Positions 9,284 through 17,733 of a stretch of DNA of 64,000 nucleotides are shown here, one piece after another. Below the pieces are notes generated by a model. That model was given only the letters and a program-made list of their open reading frames with translations, searched no databases and was not told where the DNA came from. Positions within the stretch are counted from its first letter, which is position 1. Every line of letters begins with the position of its first letter. A program made the position numbers and the translations under genes. Origin of the DNA: Vibrio pomeroyi (GTDB lineage: Bacteria; Pseudomonadota; Gammaproteobacteria; Enterobacterales; Vibrionaceae); assembly GCF_024347595.1 (NCBI RefSeq), contig NZ_AP025506.1, positions 3,410,001 to 3,474,000 of the forward strand, given 5' to 3'.

Positions 9284-10573
9284 ATGAATGTATTGATTAT
9301 TGGTGCCGGCGGTCGTGAGCACGCACTTGGTTGGAAAGCAGCACAGAACCCAAACGTTGAAACAGTATTCATTGCTCCAGGTAACGCAGGTACTGCACTT
9401 GAGCCGAAACTTGAGAATGTAAACATCGGCGTTGAAGACATCGCTGGTTTAGTCGCGTTTGCTCAAGAGAAAAAAATCGAACTGACTATCGTTGGCCCTG
9501 AAGCGCCATTGGTTATTGGTGTGGTTGACGCATTCCGCGAAGTCGGTCTGCCTATCTTTGGCCCTACTCAAGCAGCAGCGCAGCTTGAAGGTTCAAAAGC
9601 GTTCACGAAAGACTTCCTAGCTCGTCATGACATCCCAACAGGTTACTACGCAAACTTCACTGAGATTGACCCAGCTATCGCTTACGTGCGTGAGCAAGGT
9701 GCACCAATTGTAGTGAAAGCAGATGGTCTTGCCGCTGGTAAAGGCGTTATCGTTGCGATGACACTTGAAGAAGCTGAAGACGCAATCAAAGACATGCTTG
9801 CTGGCAACGCATTTGGCGAAGCAGGCAGTCGCGTGGTGATTGAAGAGTTCCTTGAAGGCGAAGAAGCAAGCTTCATCGTAATGGTTGACGGTTCTAGCGT
9901 TCTACCTATGGCCACCAGCCAAGACCACAAACGTGTTGGCGACAAAGACACTGGCCCTAATACTGGCGGCATGGGTGCTTACTCTCCAGCTCCAGTTGTG
10001 ACTCCTGAAATCCACAACCGTATCCTTGAGGAAGTTATCTACCCAACGGTACGTGGTATGGATGCTGAAGGCGCACCTTACACTGGTTTCCTTTACGCTG
10101 GCTTAATGATCGATGCTGATGGCACGCCTAAGGTTATCGAATACAACTGCCGCTTCGGCGACCCTGAAACGCAACCTATCATGATGCGTATGGAGTCAGA
10201 CCTTGTTGAACTTTGCCTAATGGCTATCGACGAGAAGCTGGACGAAGCAGAGTCTAAGTGGGATCCACGCGCTTCAATCGGTGTTGTTCTTGCAGCTGGC
10301 GGTTACCCTGCTGACTACGCAAAAGGCGACGTTATTTCACTACCAACAAGCGAAGTTGAAGGCCAAAAGGTTTTCCACGCAGGTACGACAAATAACGAAG
10401 CTGGCGACGTTGTGACAAACGGCGGCCGTGTACTTTGTGCAACTGCACTGGGCAACACGGTTTCTGAGGCTCAGGAGCGCGCTTACGCGTTAACGAAGCA
10501 AGTTAGCTGGAATGGTATGTTCCACCGCAATGACATTGGTTACCGTGCAATTGCGCGCGAGCAAGAGCAGTAA
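9284..10573 (+). CDS. purD: Phosphoribosylamine-glycine ligase (GARS)
   Basis: ATP-dependent ligase joining glycine to phosphoribosylamine, the second step of purine synthesis. It is 429 residues, the usual monofunctional bacterial length. Shows the N-terminal LIIGAGGREHALGWK, GPEAPLVIGVVDAF, the ATP-grasp loop KADGLAAGKGV, TGGMGAYSPAP, and the metal-binding YNCRFGDPETQ. It lies 282 bases after purH and is terminated by a strong symmetric hairpin. Confidence 0.98.
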   Translation: MNVLIIGAGGREHALGWKAAQNPNVETVFIAPGNAGTALEPKLENVNIGVEDIAGLVAFAQEKKIELTIVGPEAPLVIGVVDAFREVGLPIFGPTQAAAQLEGSKAFTKDFLARHDIPTGYYANFTEIDPAIAYVREQGAPIVVKADGLAAGKGVIVAMTLEEAEDAIKDMLAGNAFGEAGSRVVIEEFLEGEEASFIVMVDGSSVLPMATSQDHKRVGDKDTGPNTGGMGAYSPAPVVTPEIHNRILEEVIYPTVRGMDAEGAPYTGFLYAGLMIDADGTPKVIEYNCRFGDPETQPIMMRMESDLVELCLMAIDEKLDEAESKWDPRASIGVVLAAGGYPADYAKGDVISLPTSEVEGQKVFHAGTTNNEAGDVVTNGGRVLCATALGNTVSEAQERAYALTKQVSWNGMFHRNDIGYRAIAREQEQ

Positions 10574-10643
10574 TCAATGTCGTCACTCGCTTAATACGAA
10601 TACGGTAAGTGAGTGACCACAAAAGACTGTTCGCAACAAAATG

Positions 10644-10672
10644 AAAAAAGGCGCCTCTAAGGCGCCTTTTTT
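10644..10672. terminator. Bidirectional terminator between purD and the DUF1481 gene
   Basis: Symmetric hairpin AAAAAAGGCGCC / GGCGCCTTTTTT with a five-base loop. It has T runs on both strands, so it can serve purD (plus) and the convergent DUF1481 lipoprotein gene (minus). Confidence 0.92.
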
Positions 10673-10706
10673 ATTGCTTAATCTGCAGCTGTACAGACAA
10701 ATTAGC

Positions 10707-10729
10707 ATTTGGCCTATCATAGGCCAAAT
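10707..10729. repeat. Perfect palindrome with the AGGCCAAATA motif
   Basis: ATTTGGCCTAT and ATAGGCCAAAT flank a single C, giving a 23-base perfect inverted repeat just downstream of the DUF1481 gene. The half-site AGGCCAAATA recurs downstream of nudC (about 16901) and sthA (about 63963). Confidence 0.7.
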
Positions 10730-10752
10730 ACTCTTAAATCTCTGATTACCCA

Positions 10753-11451
10753 CTACTCTTTCAGCAATGAAGGCCTTGTCACACAGTCATGGCTGTCATC
10801 AGCTAACATCAGTAGCTCTTCAACCGACATTTTACCGAGTGAATCGCTGCCTAAAAACGCCGCATAGCTTTCCACAGACGCCAATCGGTCAATCACGAAG
10901 CTTGGTAAGGTCTGGTTAAACTCAAAGCTATCAAATTCGCCGCCAGAGCATGTTTCGAAAAAGCTGCCATTCCAGTACCCCTGAATCAGTCGAAAACCTT
11001 CGTCATACTGCTTCATTGTGGTCTCTAGAACCGACTTAGCTTCTTTCTGGTAGTTCTCAAGCTGTTTAGCTTGGATAGGTAAGATCTTGTTGTTAAGACG
11101 ATACTGTTGATACACAGCTTCGCCTGACTTATTGAAACGCACATGGACGCGATAAGGAACTAGCTCATTCGATGAATTACGCTGTTCGCCTTCACGAATG
11201 AATTCACGCAGTACACCTTCCGACCAAGCATAGTCAGTTTGGTACCAGCCGTAATCGCCCACAGTGACGTAGTCAGCTGAAGTATGAGGTTGTGTTAGCT
11301 TATTGGTGACCCAGTAGAAACTTGTCGCGTCGCCCATGACTTGGCCGCCGGTATGAGTTTCAAATTGCTCTAGGTTTTTGCGAGGGCTTGTTGAAGAACA
11401 GCCAATGAGAAATGTAGATAACAGTGAAACGAGAAGAAATGCTTTTTTCAT
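10753..11451 (-). CDS. DUF1481 lipoprotein (YjaH-like)
   Basis: Predicted lipoprotein of 232 residues. The signal peptide MKKAFLLVSLLSTFLIGC ends in a lipobox (LIGC-S), so the mature protein starts at Cys18 and should be lipid-anchored in the envelope. The remainder is soluble and resembles the DUF1481 family; the E. coli member yjaH is also beside hupA, which supports the assignment. Function is unknown. The start codon lies only six bases after the 3' arm of the hairpin that ends hupA, so expression from hupA transcription would need terminator read-through; no separate promoter is evident. Confidence 0.85.
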   Translation of the reverse strand: MKKAFLLVSLLSTFLIGCSSTSPRKNLEQFETHTGGQVMGDATSFYWVTNKLTQPHTSADYVTVGDYGWYQTDYAWSEGVLREFIREGEQRNSSNELVPYRVHVRFNKSGEAVYQQYRLNNKILPIQAKQLENYQKEAKSVLETTMKQYDEGFRLIQGYWNGSFFETCSGGEFDSFEFNQTLPSFVIDRLASVESYAAFLGSDSLGKMSVEELLMLADDSHDCVTRPSLLKE

Positions 11452-11492
11452 AAAAACCTGTACCGAGGTGGAATACGACTACCTCGGTACAG
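11452..11492 (-). terminator. hupA terminator abutting the DUF1481 start codon
   Basis: On the minus strand a perfect 12-bp stem CTGTACCGAGGT / ACCTCGGTACAG with an 11-base loop is followed by G and a run of five T residues, then directly by the ATG of the DUF1481 gene. The only Shine-Dalgarno-like bases for that gene (CAGG) are in the 3' arm of the stem. Confidence 0.85.
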
Positions 11493-11498
11493 TTTAGA

Positions 11499-11771
11499 TT
11501 ATTTCACTGAATCTTTCAGCGCTTTACCTGCAACAAATGCTGGAACATTTGCAGCAGCGATTTGGATCTCGTCACCAGTTTTTGGGTTACGACCAGTGCG
11601 AGCTGCACGGTGGTTTACTTTAAAAGTACCAAAACCAATTAGCTGAACTTGATCGCCATCTTTAAGAGCATCTGTAACACCGCCAAGAGTCGCTTCTAGA
11701 GCAGCTTTAGCTTGTGCTTTAGAAAGGTCCGCTTTTTCAGCAATAAAGTCGATTAATTGAGTCTTGTTCAT
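11499..11771 (-). CDS. hupA: DNA-binding protein HU, alpha subunit
   Basis: Small basic nucleoid protein that bends DNA without sequence specificity; acts as a dimer. It is 90 residues, the exact family length. [19 protein letters not shown] forms the N-terminal helices, [18 protein letters not shown] covers the beta arms, and the [12 protein letters not shown] signature is intact. The neighbours (DUF1481, YjaG, purHD) match the E. coli hupA locus, which supports alpha rather than beta. The upstream region 11772-12041 is shared with the divergent CNNM gene; I could not place a convincing hupA promoter. Confidence 0.97.
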   Translation of the reverse strand: MNKTQLIDFIAEKADLSKAQAKAALEATLGGVTDALKDGDQVQLIGFGTFKVNHRAARTGRNPKTGDEIQIAAANVPAFVAGKALKDSVK

Positions 11772-11964
11772 TTTAGGTTTCCCTTCTTTGTATTTTTGAA
11801 TTCAATTCACTCTAAAACATAAATGCCCCATCTGGCAAAGGTTTGTCGTCGATCTTTAGCTCTAATGCCGTAGTTTTAGCCATAATATGAGTAATAACTC
11901 ACAATTTGTTACTGATTTTATTGAGCAAGCCCTTGTTTAAAAGGGGCTCAGCGTAAAATTAATG

Positions 11965-11994
11965 ATGACCTAGCCACTACTTTTTCTCTATAAT
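11965..11994 (+). promoter_or_regulatory. Candidate promoter of the CNNM/CBS gene
   Basis: TATAAT (11989-11994) with an 18-base spacer to ATGACC (11965-11970). It lies 47 bases before the ATG at 12042, which has the ribosome site TAAGGG. Confidence 0.5.
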
Positions 11995-12041
11995 CCACGC
12001 TGAATCGCTGATAAAGCGTACAATTTAATTTAAGGGCAAAC

Positions 12042-13193
12042 ATGCTGCTGCTAACTATTTACGTCTCCATTGCTATTGGAGTTTCTTTCATTTGTTCTGT
12101 TTTGGAAGCTGTACTTTTGAGTATTAGTCCGAGCTACATTGCTCAACTAAAACAAAATGGGCACCCTGCAGCAGAGTCATTAGACAAACTGAAAACAGAT
12201 ATTGACCGCCCACTGGCATCAATTTTAACGCTCAACACTATCGCGCACACGATCGGTGCAGCGACAGCGGGTGCGCAAGCAGCGGTTGTATTTGGTAGCC
12301 AATGGTTGGGTGTATTCTCAGCTGTGCTAACTCTGGGTATTTTGGTCTTGTCTGAGATTGTTCCAAAAACAATTGGTGCAACCTACTGGCGTCAACTTGC
12401 TCCAGCATCATCAACCGTACTTCGTTGGATGGTGTTCTTCCTAACTCCGTTTGTTTGGTTCTCGGAGCAAATTACAAAGCGTCTGGCTCGTGGCCACCAA
12501 GCACCAAAAATGCGTGATGAGTTGTCTGCAATGGCAATTTTGGCAAAAGAGAGCGGTGAGTTTGCAGAAGGCGAATCAAAAATCCTGAGCAATCTACTTG
12601 GTATTCAAGACGTGCCTGTGACTCAAGTAATGACACCACGCCCAGTTGTATTCCGTGTTGATGCGGAAATGAGTGTGAATACTTTCCTTGAGCAACACAA
12701 AGATACGCCATTCTCTCGCCCACTGGTCTACAGCGAGCAGAGCGATAACATCATCGGCTTCGTCCACCGCTTGGAGCTGTTTAGATTGCAGCAAGCCGGT
12801 TGTGGTGAAAAAGCGCTAGGTGAAGTGATGCGTCCTATTCACGTATTACTGAACAACATGGGCTTAGCGAAAGCTTTTGACCAAATGATGGCAAACCGCC
12901 TGCAACTGTCTTTGGTTGTTGATGAGTACGGCACAATTCAGGGCATCATCACCCTAGAAGACATCTTTGAGCACCTTGTAGGCGAAGAGATCGTCGACGA
13001 AGCGGATAAGACCACTGACATGCAAGAACTGGCGTTTCAACGCTGGGAGAAGTGGAAAGAAACACACGGTGTTATCGAAAACCGCGATGAAGAAGATGAT
13101 CTAGAGGAAGAAACTCAAGCAGACAACGAAGCCTCTGATTCAAAAACTGCGGATGAAGAGCAAGCGCCAAAAGAAGAGAAAAAAGACGCTTAA
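12042..13193 (+). CDS. CNNM/CBS-domain membrane protein (HlyC/CorC-type family)
   Basis: 383 residues. The N-terminal CNNM (DUF21) domain has hydrophobic segments at about 1-22, 52-80, 86-110 and 120-142. A tandem CBS pair (about 185-310) follows, with QVMTPRPVVFRV at its start and VVDEYGTIQGIITLEDIFEHLVGEEIVDE at its end. The tail (about 325-383) is almost only acidic and polar residues. Relatives with this layout are linked to magnesium/cobalt or other cation handling, and CBS pairs usually bind adenosine nucleotides. Unlike CorC/YfjD-type members there is no C-terminal transporter-associated domain; the acidic tail takes its place. Substrate is unknown. Confidence 0.85.
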   Translation: MLLLTIYVSIAIGVSFICSVLEAVLLSISPSYIAQLKQNGHPAAESLDKLKTDIDRPLASILTLNTIAHTIGAATAGAQAAVVFGSQWLGVFSAVLTLGILVLSEIVPKTIGATYWRQLAPASSTVLRWMVFFLTPFVWFSEQITKRLARGHQAPKMRDELSAMAILAKESGEFAEGESKILSNLLGIQDVPVTQVMTPRPVVFRVDAEMSVNTFLEQHKDTPFSRPLVYSEQSDNIIGFVHRLELFRLQQAGCGEKALGEVMRPIHVLLNNMGLAKAFDQMMANRLQLSLVVDEYGTIQGIITLEDIFEHLVGEEIVDEADKTTDMQELAFQRWEKWKETHGVIENRDEEDDLEEETQADNEASDSKTADEEQAPKEEKKDA

Positions 13194-13219
13194 TCTCGAT
13201 TTGATATCGTCAGATACAA

Positions 13220-13243
13220 TAAAGGCTCCCAAGGGAGCCTTTA
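13220..13243 (+). terminator. Intrinsic terminator after the CNNM/CBS gene
   Basis: AAAGGCTCCC / GGGAGCCTTT perfect stem with a two-base AA spacer, then a T-rich tract. The reverse strand also has an AT-rich flank, so it may serve yjaG (minus) too. Confidence 0.85.
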
Positions 13244-13273
13244 TTTTTATTCGTACTTTGATGCGATAACGAA

Positions 13274-13861
13274 TTATAACGCGACACCAATGTTACTGAC
13301 TGGGTCTTCTCGCAGTTCGTGACGTAGGTCTTTGATAAGCTCTAGGTCGCGCTCCGTCGTTTCACGTAGAGGTCGGAAAATGGCCCACTGAACATCCCAC
13401 TCTTCACACACCGCTTCGTTTTCTTTCTGGTTTTCGTTTGTCACTTCATCAGCGCCTTGAGCAAACTCAAGCTCAGCAACCGTCTTCACCGATTGTTGAC
13501 TCACTTTAATCACAGCTTCAAACATGTGCTCACGGTCAAGCAGACCATGGATCAGCGTTGCTAAACCTTGGCACGCGTCCATTGCAGGGTAAACACCATA
13601 GAAGTCAAAATCATCTGCGCTAGGGAATAGTTCTTCTACTTTCTCTAGTTGACGTTCAAAGTTCACCTTTGCCGTTTTAACCGTTAGGATTTCCCAAATG
13701 CTATCCAAAACATCACGATAGATTCGAGCTTCCGCAAATTCTGTATTCTCACAAAACATGGCATAGTTAGGGTACATACGCTCACATAGACACGCCATAA
13801 AGGTAATTTGTTGCCAAGGTTCTAACTTTTCAAGACGAACCTGCAGTGGATTCTGAAGCAT
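13274..13861 (-). CDS. yjaG: YjaG family protein (DUF416)
   Basis: 195 residues from the methionine of MLQNPLQVRLEKL, the same N-terminus as E. coli YjaG; another ATG two codons upstream (13867) is possible. Strong landmarks shared with E. coli are MACLCERMYPNYAMFC, TVKTAKVNFERQLEKVEE, PSADDFDFYGVYPAMDAC and EEWDVQWAIFRPL. It is soluble, mainly helical, and of unknown biochemical role. In E. coli it also lies between hemE and hupA; here two extra genes separate it from hemE and one from hupA. Confidence 0.9.
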   Translation of the reverse strand: MLQNPLQVRLEKLEPWQQITFMACLCERMYPNYAMFCENTEFAEARIYRDVLDSIWEILTVKTAKVNFERQLEKVEELFPSADDFDFYGVYPAMDACQGLATLIHGLLDREHMFEAVIKVSQQSVKTVAELEFAQGADEVTNENQKENEAVCEEWDVQWAIFRPLRETTERDLELIKDLRHELREDPVSNIGVAL

Positions 13862-13932
13862 AGTCACTCAATAATTGCAGAAAAAGACAGCGAAAGTGTA
13901 CTTGATAAACCCTGGGGGGAAAAGGTAAGCCG

Positions 13933-14859
13933 ATGAACAATTTTACGAATAAGCTCTATATTCTTACTGAGCATGACGATACCTATACGCAACTGATTCT
14001 AAACCAGGATTTACCCGACTTAGAAATCACTCAAAACCCCGAGTTGGCTGAGATTGTATTAGCCTCACCTCCCCTGATAGCCGAGCGTCTTAACGAGTTT
14101 AAAACGCTTGATTGGGTACAAAGCACCTACGCTGGCATCAATAAGCTCACTCAACCAGAGCTTCGTCAGGATTACACGCTGACCAACGTCAAAGGTATCT
14201 TCGGCCCTGCTATCGCGGAGTACGTTTTAGGTTACGCCATCAGCCACTTTAGACACTTTCCTCATTACCACCAGCAACAACAGCAACGAAACTGGCAGCC
14301 TCAGCTTAATTCTAGCCTAACTGACAAAACCATGGTGATTTTAGGAACAGGGTCTATTGGTAGTCATTTAGCAAAAACCGCTGAAGCGTTTGGCATTCAT
14401 ACCATTGGTGTCAACCGCACTGGTATCCCATCAAAGCAAGAGACCTTCAAAGACACATTCCACATCAATGAGTTAGAAGCCGCCCTCAAGCAAGCAGATA
14501 TTGTGGTCAATACCCTGCCATCGACGCCTGAAACCCATCAACTACTTAATCAAACCACTCTCAGTTATTGTTCTAATGTGCTGCTGTTTAATGTCGGAAG
14601 AGGGGAAAGCCTAGACAACAAAGCCTTGTTGTTAGCGATTAAAAACCGATGGGTAGAACACGCATTTTTAGATGTATTTGAAAGCGAGCCTCTTTCGCAA
14701 GACCACCCTTTCTGGAAACTCCCGCAAGTGACGATTACGCCACACATTGCTGCACTCAGTGAGCCAAGACAAGTGGTCGAGATCTTTGTAGAGAATTACC
14801 AACAATGGCGAGATGGTTTTACACTGAACCATGTCATTGATTTTGATAAAGGCTACTGA
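13933..14859 (+). CDS. D-isomer-specific 2-hydroxyacid dehydrogenase
   Basis: 308-residue NAD(P)-dependent oxidoreductase of the GhrA/SerA-like superfamily. The nucleotide-binding Rossmann motif is ILGTGSIGSHLA (about 136-147). The catalytic triad is recognisable: Arg in NVGRGESLD, Glu in DVFESEPL and His in ITPHIAALSEP. The substrate-binding N-terminal half is divergent, so the 2-keto or 2-hydroxy acid used (glyoxylate/hydroxypyruvate are the usual guesses) is not determined. Its stop codon overlaps the next start (TGATG at 14857-14861), implying translational coupling with the UDG-like gene. It is divergent from yjaG. Confidence 0.88.
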   Translation: MNNFTNKLYILTEHDDTYTQLILNQDLPDLEITQNPELAEIVLASPPLIAERLNEFKTLDWVQSTYAGINKLTQPELRQDYTLTNVKGIFGPAIAEYVLGYAISHFRHFPHYHQQQQQRNWQPQLNSSLTDKTMVILGTGSIGSHLAKTAEAFGIHTIGVNRTGIPSKQETFKDTFHINELEAALKQADIVVNTLPSTPETHQLLNQTTLSYCSNVLLFNVGRGESLDNKALLLAIKNRWVEHAFLDVFESEPLSQDHPFWKLPQVTITPHIAALSEPRQVVEIFVENYQQWRDGFTLNHVIDFDKGY

Positions 14860-15452
14860 TGTCCTCTTCGCTACTTAAAGAGATACGACAATGCACAGCA
14901 TGTGAGCCTCACCTCTCGCATGGTGCCAATCCTGTCATTCAAGCACATCCAAACGCGCGCTTGCTGATCATAGGTCAAGCGCCAGGTATCAAGGTGCATG
15001 AATCCTCCATCCCTTGGAACGATGCCAGTGGTGAAAGATTAAGAGAATGGCTAGAGGTAGACAGCGATACCTTTTATGACGAGCAAAAAGTCGCGATTGT
15101 ACCGATGGGGTTTTGTTACCCGGGGAAAGGAAAAAGTGGCGACCTCCCTCCAAGACCAGAATGTGCAGAGTTGTGGCATCAGAAAGTACTGCAATCACTA
15201 CCCAATATCCAAATGACACTATTGATTGGTCAGTATGCGCAAAACTATTATTTAAAGGAAAGGACAACCAAAACACTGACTGAGACAGTCAAGAACTGGC
15301 AGGCTTGGGCACCGGAGTTTTTACCACTTCCTCACCCTTCACCACGTAATAATATCTGGCTCAAGAAGAACCCTTGGTTTGAGAGTGACGTCATTCCTTA
15401 TATCAGACAGCACATCTCAGAGCATTTGGCCTACCATGATCTAAATGCCTAA
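14859..15452 (+). CDS. Uracil-DNA glycosylase superfamily protein
   Basis: 197 residues with the UDG fold signatures: LLIIGQAPGIKVHES (motif A region, GQAPG) and the C-terminal loop PLPHPSPRNN (HPSxRN motif). The N-terminus has a Cys pair (QCTACEPH), but not the full four-cysteine iron-sulfur set of family 4/5 enzymes. It is probably a base-excision or related nucleic-acid enzyme, but the activating residue after GQAPG is not the canonical Asp/Asn of family 1, so substrate and activity are uncertain. Start overlaps the dehydrogenase stop by one base. It occupies the place of nfi (endonuclease V) next to hemE in E. coli. Confidence 0.8.
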   Translation: MSSSLLKEIRQCTACEPHLSHGANPVIQAHPNARLLIIGQAPGIKVHESSIPWNDASGERLREWLEVDSDTFYDEQKVAIVPMGFCYPGKGKSGDLPPRPECAELWHQKVLQSLPNIQMTLLIGQYAQNYYLKERTTKTLTETVKNWQAWAPEFLPLPHPSPRNNIWLKKNPWFESDVIPYIRQHISEHLAYHDLNA

Positions 15453-15504
15453 TTAACTGCACACTGTCGAAATTCAACGAATATTGAATGCTGATATGAA
15501 GGCA

Positions 15505-15539
15505 ATAAAAAAGCGCTGCGGGTTGCCCAGCAGCGCTTT
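15505..15539 (-). terminator. Terminator of hemE (and possibly the UDG-like gene)
   Basis: Stem AAAGCGCTGC / GCAGCGCTTT (plus-strand reading) around a GGGTTGCCCA loop. On the minus strand it is followed by six T residues, so it mainly serves hemE; on the plus strand the T tract is only three. Confidence 0.88.
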
Positions 15540-15556
15540 CAACATCTTACACAGAA

Positions 15557-16624
15557 TTACTTGTGGTAAGGCTTAGACAGTTCGTGAACAGCGTCAACGA
15601 ACACACCAGCGTTTTCTGGCGGCACATCTAAGTGAATACCGTGGCCTAGGTTAAATACATGACCTGTACCACCGTCACCGAAGCCTTCAAGAATGCTACC
15701 TACTTCTTCACGAATACGTTCTGGTTGAGCGTAAAGCATAGAAGGATCCATGTTACCTTGCAGTGCCACTTTGTCGCCAATGCGAGCTTTCGCGTCTGCG
15801 ATATTGATTGTCCAGTCTAGACCTACAGCATCACAGCCAGTTGCTGCGATAGACTCAAGCCACATGCCGCCGTTCTTAGTGAACAGAGTAACTGGAACGC
15901 GACGACCTTCGTTTTCACGGATTAGGCCATCAACGATTTTGTGCATGTACTGCAGTGAGAATAGGTTGTAATCACGAGGAGTAAGTACACCACCCCATGT
16001 ATCAAATACCATTACTGATTGAGCACCCGCTTTAATTTGCGCGTTTAGGTATTCAATTACACTGTCAGCCAGCTTATCTAGAAGCAGGTGCAGTGTTTGT
16101 GGTTCTGCGTACATCATCTTCTTGATCTTAGTGAACGCTTTAGAGCTTCCACCTTCAACCATGTATGTCGCTAGTGTCCATGGGCTACCAGAGAAACCAA
16201 TCAGTGGTACTTCGCCTTTCAGGTCTTTACGGATCTGACGAACAGCGTTCATTACGTATTGAAGCTCACCTTCTGGATCAGGTAGGCCAATTTTCTCTAC
16301 GTCAGCTTTACATGTGATAGGACGCTCAAACTTAGGACCTTCACCTGTTTCAAAGTACAAACCTAAGCCCATAGCGTCAGGGATCGTTAGGATGTCTGAG
16401 AACAAGATTGCCGCATCAAGCGGGAAACGACGTAAAGGTTGAAGGGTTACTTCTGATGCAAGTTCCGCGTTTTTGCACAAAGACATGAAGTCGCCTGCTT
16501 CTGCACGCGTTGCTTTGTACTCTGGAAGATAGCGGCCAGCTTGGCGCATCATCCATACCGGTGTGTAATCAACAGGCTGTTTTAAAAGTGCGCGTAAATA
16601 GCGATCGTTTTTTAATTCGGTCAT
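15557..16624 (-). CDS. hemE: Uroporphyrinogen decarboxylase
   Basis: Removes the four acetate carboxyls of uroporphyrinogen III to give coproporphyrinogen III in haem synthesis; cytoplasmic. Taken from the methionine of [18 protein letters not shown] (16624), it is 355 residues, the usual length; an open frame continues 18 codons upstream (16678) with no family support. Signatures: [15 protein letters not shown] (first family signature), [15 protein letters not shown] with the catalytic Asp, [17 protein letters not shown] (second signature), and [16 protein letters not shown]. Its neighbour nudC is also adjacent in E. coli, but here the two are separated by 314 bases holding a candidate small RNA. 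Confidence 0.97.
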   Translation of the reverse strand: MTELKNDRYLRALLKQPVDYTPVWMMRQAGRYLPEYKATRAEAGDFMSLCKNAELASEVTLQPLRRFPLDAAILFSDILTIPDAMGLGLYFETGEGPKFERPITCKADVEKIGLPDPEGELQYVMNAVRQIRKDLKGEVPLIGFSGSPWTLATYMVEGGSSKAFTKIKKMMYAEPQTLHLLLDKLADSVIEYLNAQIKAGAQSVMVFDTWGGVLTPRDYNLFSLQYMHKIVDGLIRENEGRRVPVTLFTKNGGMWLESIAATGCDAVGLDWTINIADAKARIGDKVALQGNMDPSMLYAQPERIREEVGSILEGFGDGGTGHVFNLGHGIHLDVPPENAGVFVDAVHELSKPYHK

Positions 16625-16779
16625 TCCGTTAAATTCCAATTCAATCTTGTCTAGTTTTGATGGCAAGTATTCTAACACTGATTGAGGGGTAAAAGCTGTG
16701 TGCTTTGCAACCTAGATCAAGTTATTAACTTTTAAATCAATGCTTAATTTGCACCCAATTAAGAGAGCGTGTTAAAAAT

Positions 16780-16809
16780 TTGTTCGCTAGCGAAAATTAC
16801 AATTATAAC
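16780..16809 (+). promoter_or_regulatory. Candidate promoter of the hemE-nudC intergenic RNA
   Basis: TTGTTC (16780-16785), an 18-base spacer, then TATAAC (16804-16809), pointing into the 16815-16882 element. No protein gene on the plus strand could use it. Confidence 0.45.
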
Positions 16810-16814
16810 ACCTG

Positions 16815-16882
16815 AGTAGTCACTACTCAGCATCTCATAACGACATCTTACTTACCCCCTCCACTTGTGGAGGGTTTTTTTT
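16815..16882 (+). ncRNA. Candidate small RNA between hemE and nudC
   Basis: A strong plus-strand intrinsic terminator (stem CCCTCCAC / GTGGAGGG at 16857-16874, then eight T residues) lies where both flanking protein genes are on the minus strand, so some plus-strand transcript must use it. Upstream is a second perfect hairpin CTGAGTAG-TCA-CTACTCAG (16812-16830), then an unpaired stretch rich in A, C and T. With the promoter-like pair at 16780-16809 this predicts an RNA of about 65-70 bases with a 3' U run, the form of an Hfq-dependent regulator. The exact 5' end is a guess. I see no open reading frame in it and do not recognise it as a named RNA. Confidence 0.55.
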
Positions 16883-16886
16883 AGCT

Positions 16887-16910
16887 TTTGACTACCCACA
16901 GGCCAAATAC
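16887..16910. repeat. Short intergenic repeat, copy downstream of nudC
   Basis: TTTGACTACCCACAGGCCAAATA-like sequence (split: TTTGACTACCCA, CAGGCCAAATAC). A close copy with two differences lies after sthA (63950-63972), and the half AGGCCAAATA is in the palindrome at 10707-10729. Confidence 0.6.
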
Positions 16911-16938
16911 TATTGCAGGCCATTTAGTGCTCGAGCAC

Positions 16939-17733
16939 CTACTCTGTCACTTCGCCTTTCATCACGTCATCGACTGTTTTCTCAATCAATTGTCTCGCAA
17001 TAGTACCAACCGGAGCCACGTCAGGTAGAGCCGTCACGTCAAACCACTGGGCATCGGATAGCTCACTGTAATCAGGCTTGAGAGTACCACCAGCATAATC
17101 AGCCAGAAAGGCCATCATCATACTCGATGGGAAAGCCCATGGCTGACTACCAAAGTAACGAATATTACCCACATCGATACCCGTTTCCTCTTTGACTTCA
17201 CGCGCCACGCACTGCTCTAAGGTCTCTCCAACCTCTAGGAAGCCCGCTATCACGGTATACATGCCCGTTTTATGTCTTGGGTGTTGTGCCAGCAATATCT
17301 TGTTGTCGTTTCGCACAGCGACAATGATGCACGGAAAGATGCGTGGATAATGAAGAGTTCGACAGTCACCACACTGCATCGCCACTTGATTGTGATTCAG
17401 ATGATTACGACCGCCGCATTGCGGGCAAAAACGCATACTTTGGGTCATGTGCCCATACTGGATAGCTTTACTTGCCATGAGAAAGTTCGATTCAGGCCAG
17501 TGCAGTAACTCGCGTAGATTAACCATGCTTAGTTCACTCTCGACATCACAATCGTTAAGCCAATACACCTTACGACCTTGATGTTGGCCAATACAAATCG
17601 CATGTTCAACACTCAGCCCTAGCTCGTCAGCTGAGCCGTAAGGAAACTGATCATTATTAACCCAAATATCACTACCTGAAACGACGCACCAATAAGCTTG
17701 CTCTGTCATTTTCTTATCACTTTTTTTTAACAT
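16939..17733 (-). CDS. nudC: NAD-capped RNA hydrolase NudC (NADH pyrophosphatase)
   Basis: Nudix enzyme that hydrolyses NAD(H) and removes NAD caps from RNA 5' ends. It is 264 residues. Zinc-ribbon cysteines are CPQC...CGDC (about 103-121), followed by the Nudix box [20 protein letters not shown] (about 167-186, plus TGI) and the NudC-specific [11 protein letters not shown] that distinguishes this family. The first ATG is preceded by GAGG seven bases away and is retained; an internal methionine at residue 9 is an alternative. The gene is adjacent to rsd, as in E. coli, but divergent from it here. Confidence 0.96.
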   Translation of the reverse strand: MLKKSDKKMTEQAYWCVVSGSDIWVNNDQFPYGSADELGLSVEHAICIGQHQGRKVYWLNDCDVESELSMVNLRELLHWPESNFLMASKAIQYGHMTQSMRFCPQCGGRNHLNHNQVAMQCGDCRTLHYPRIFPCIIVAVRNDNKILLAQHPRHKTGMYTVIAGFLEVGETLEQCVAREVKEETGIDVGNIRYFGSQPWAFPSSMMMAFLADYAGGTLKPDYSELSDAQWFDVTALPDVAPVGTIARQLIEKTVDDVMKGEVTE

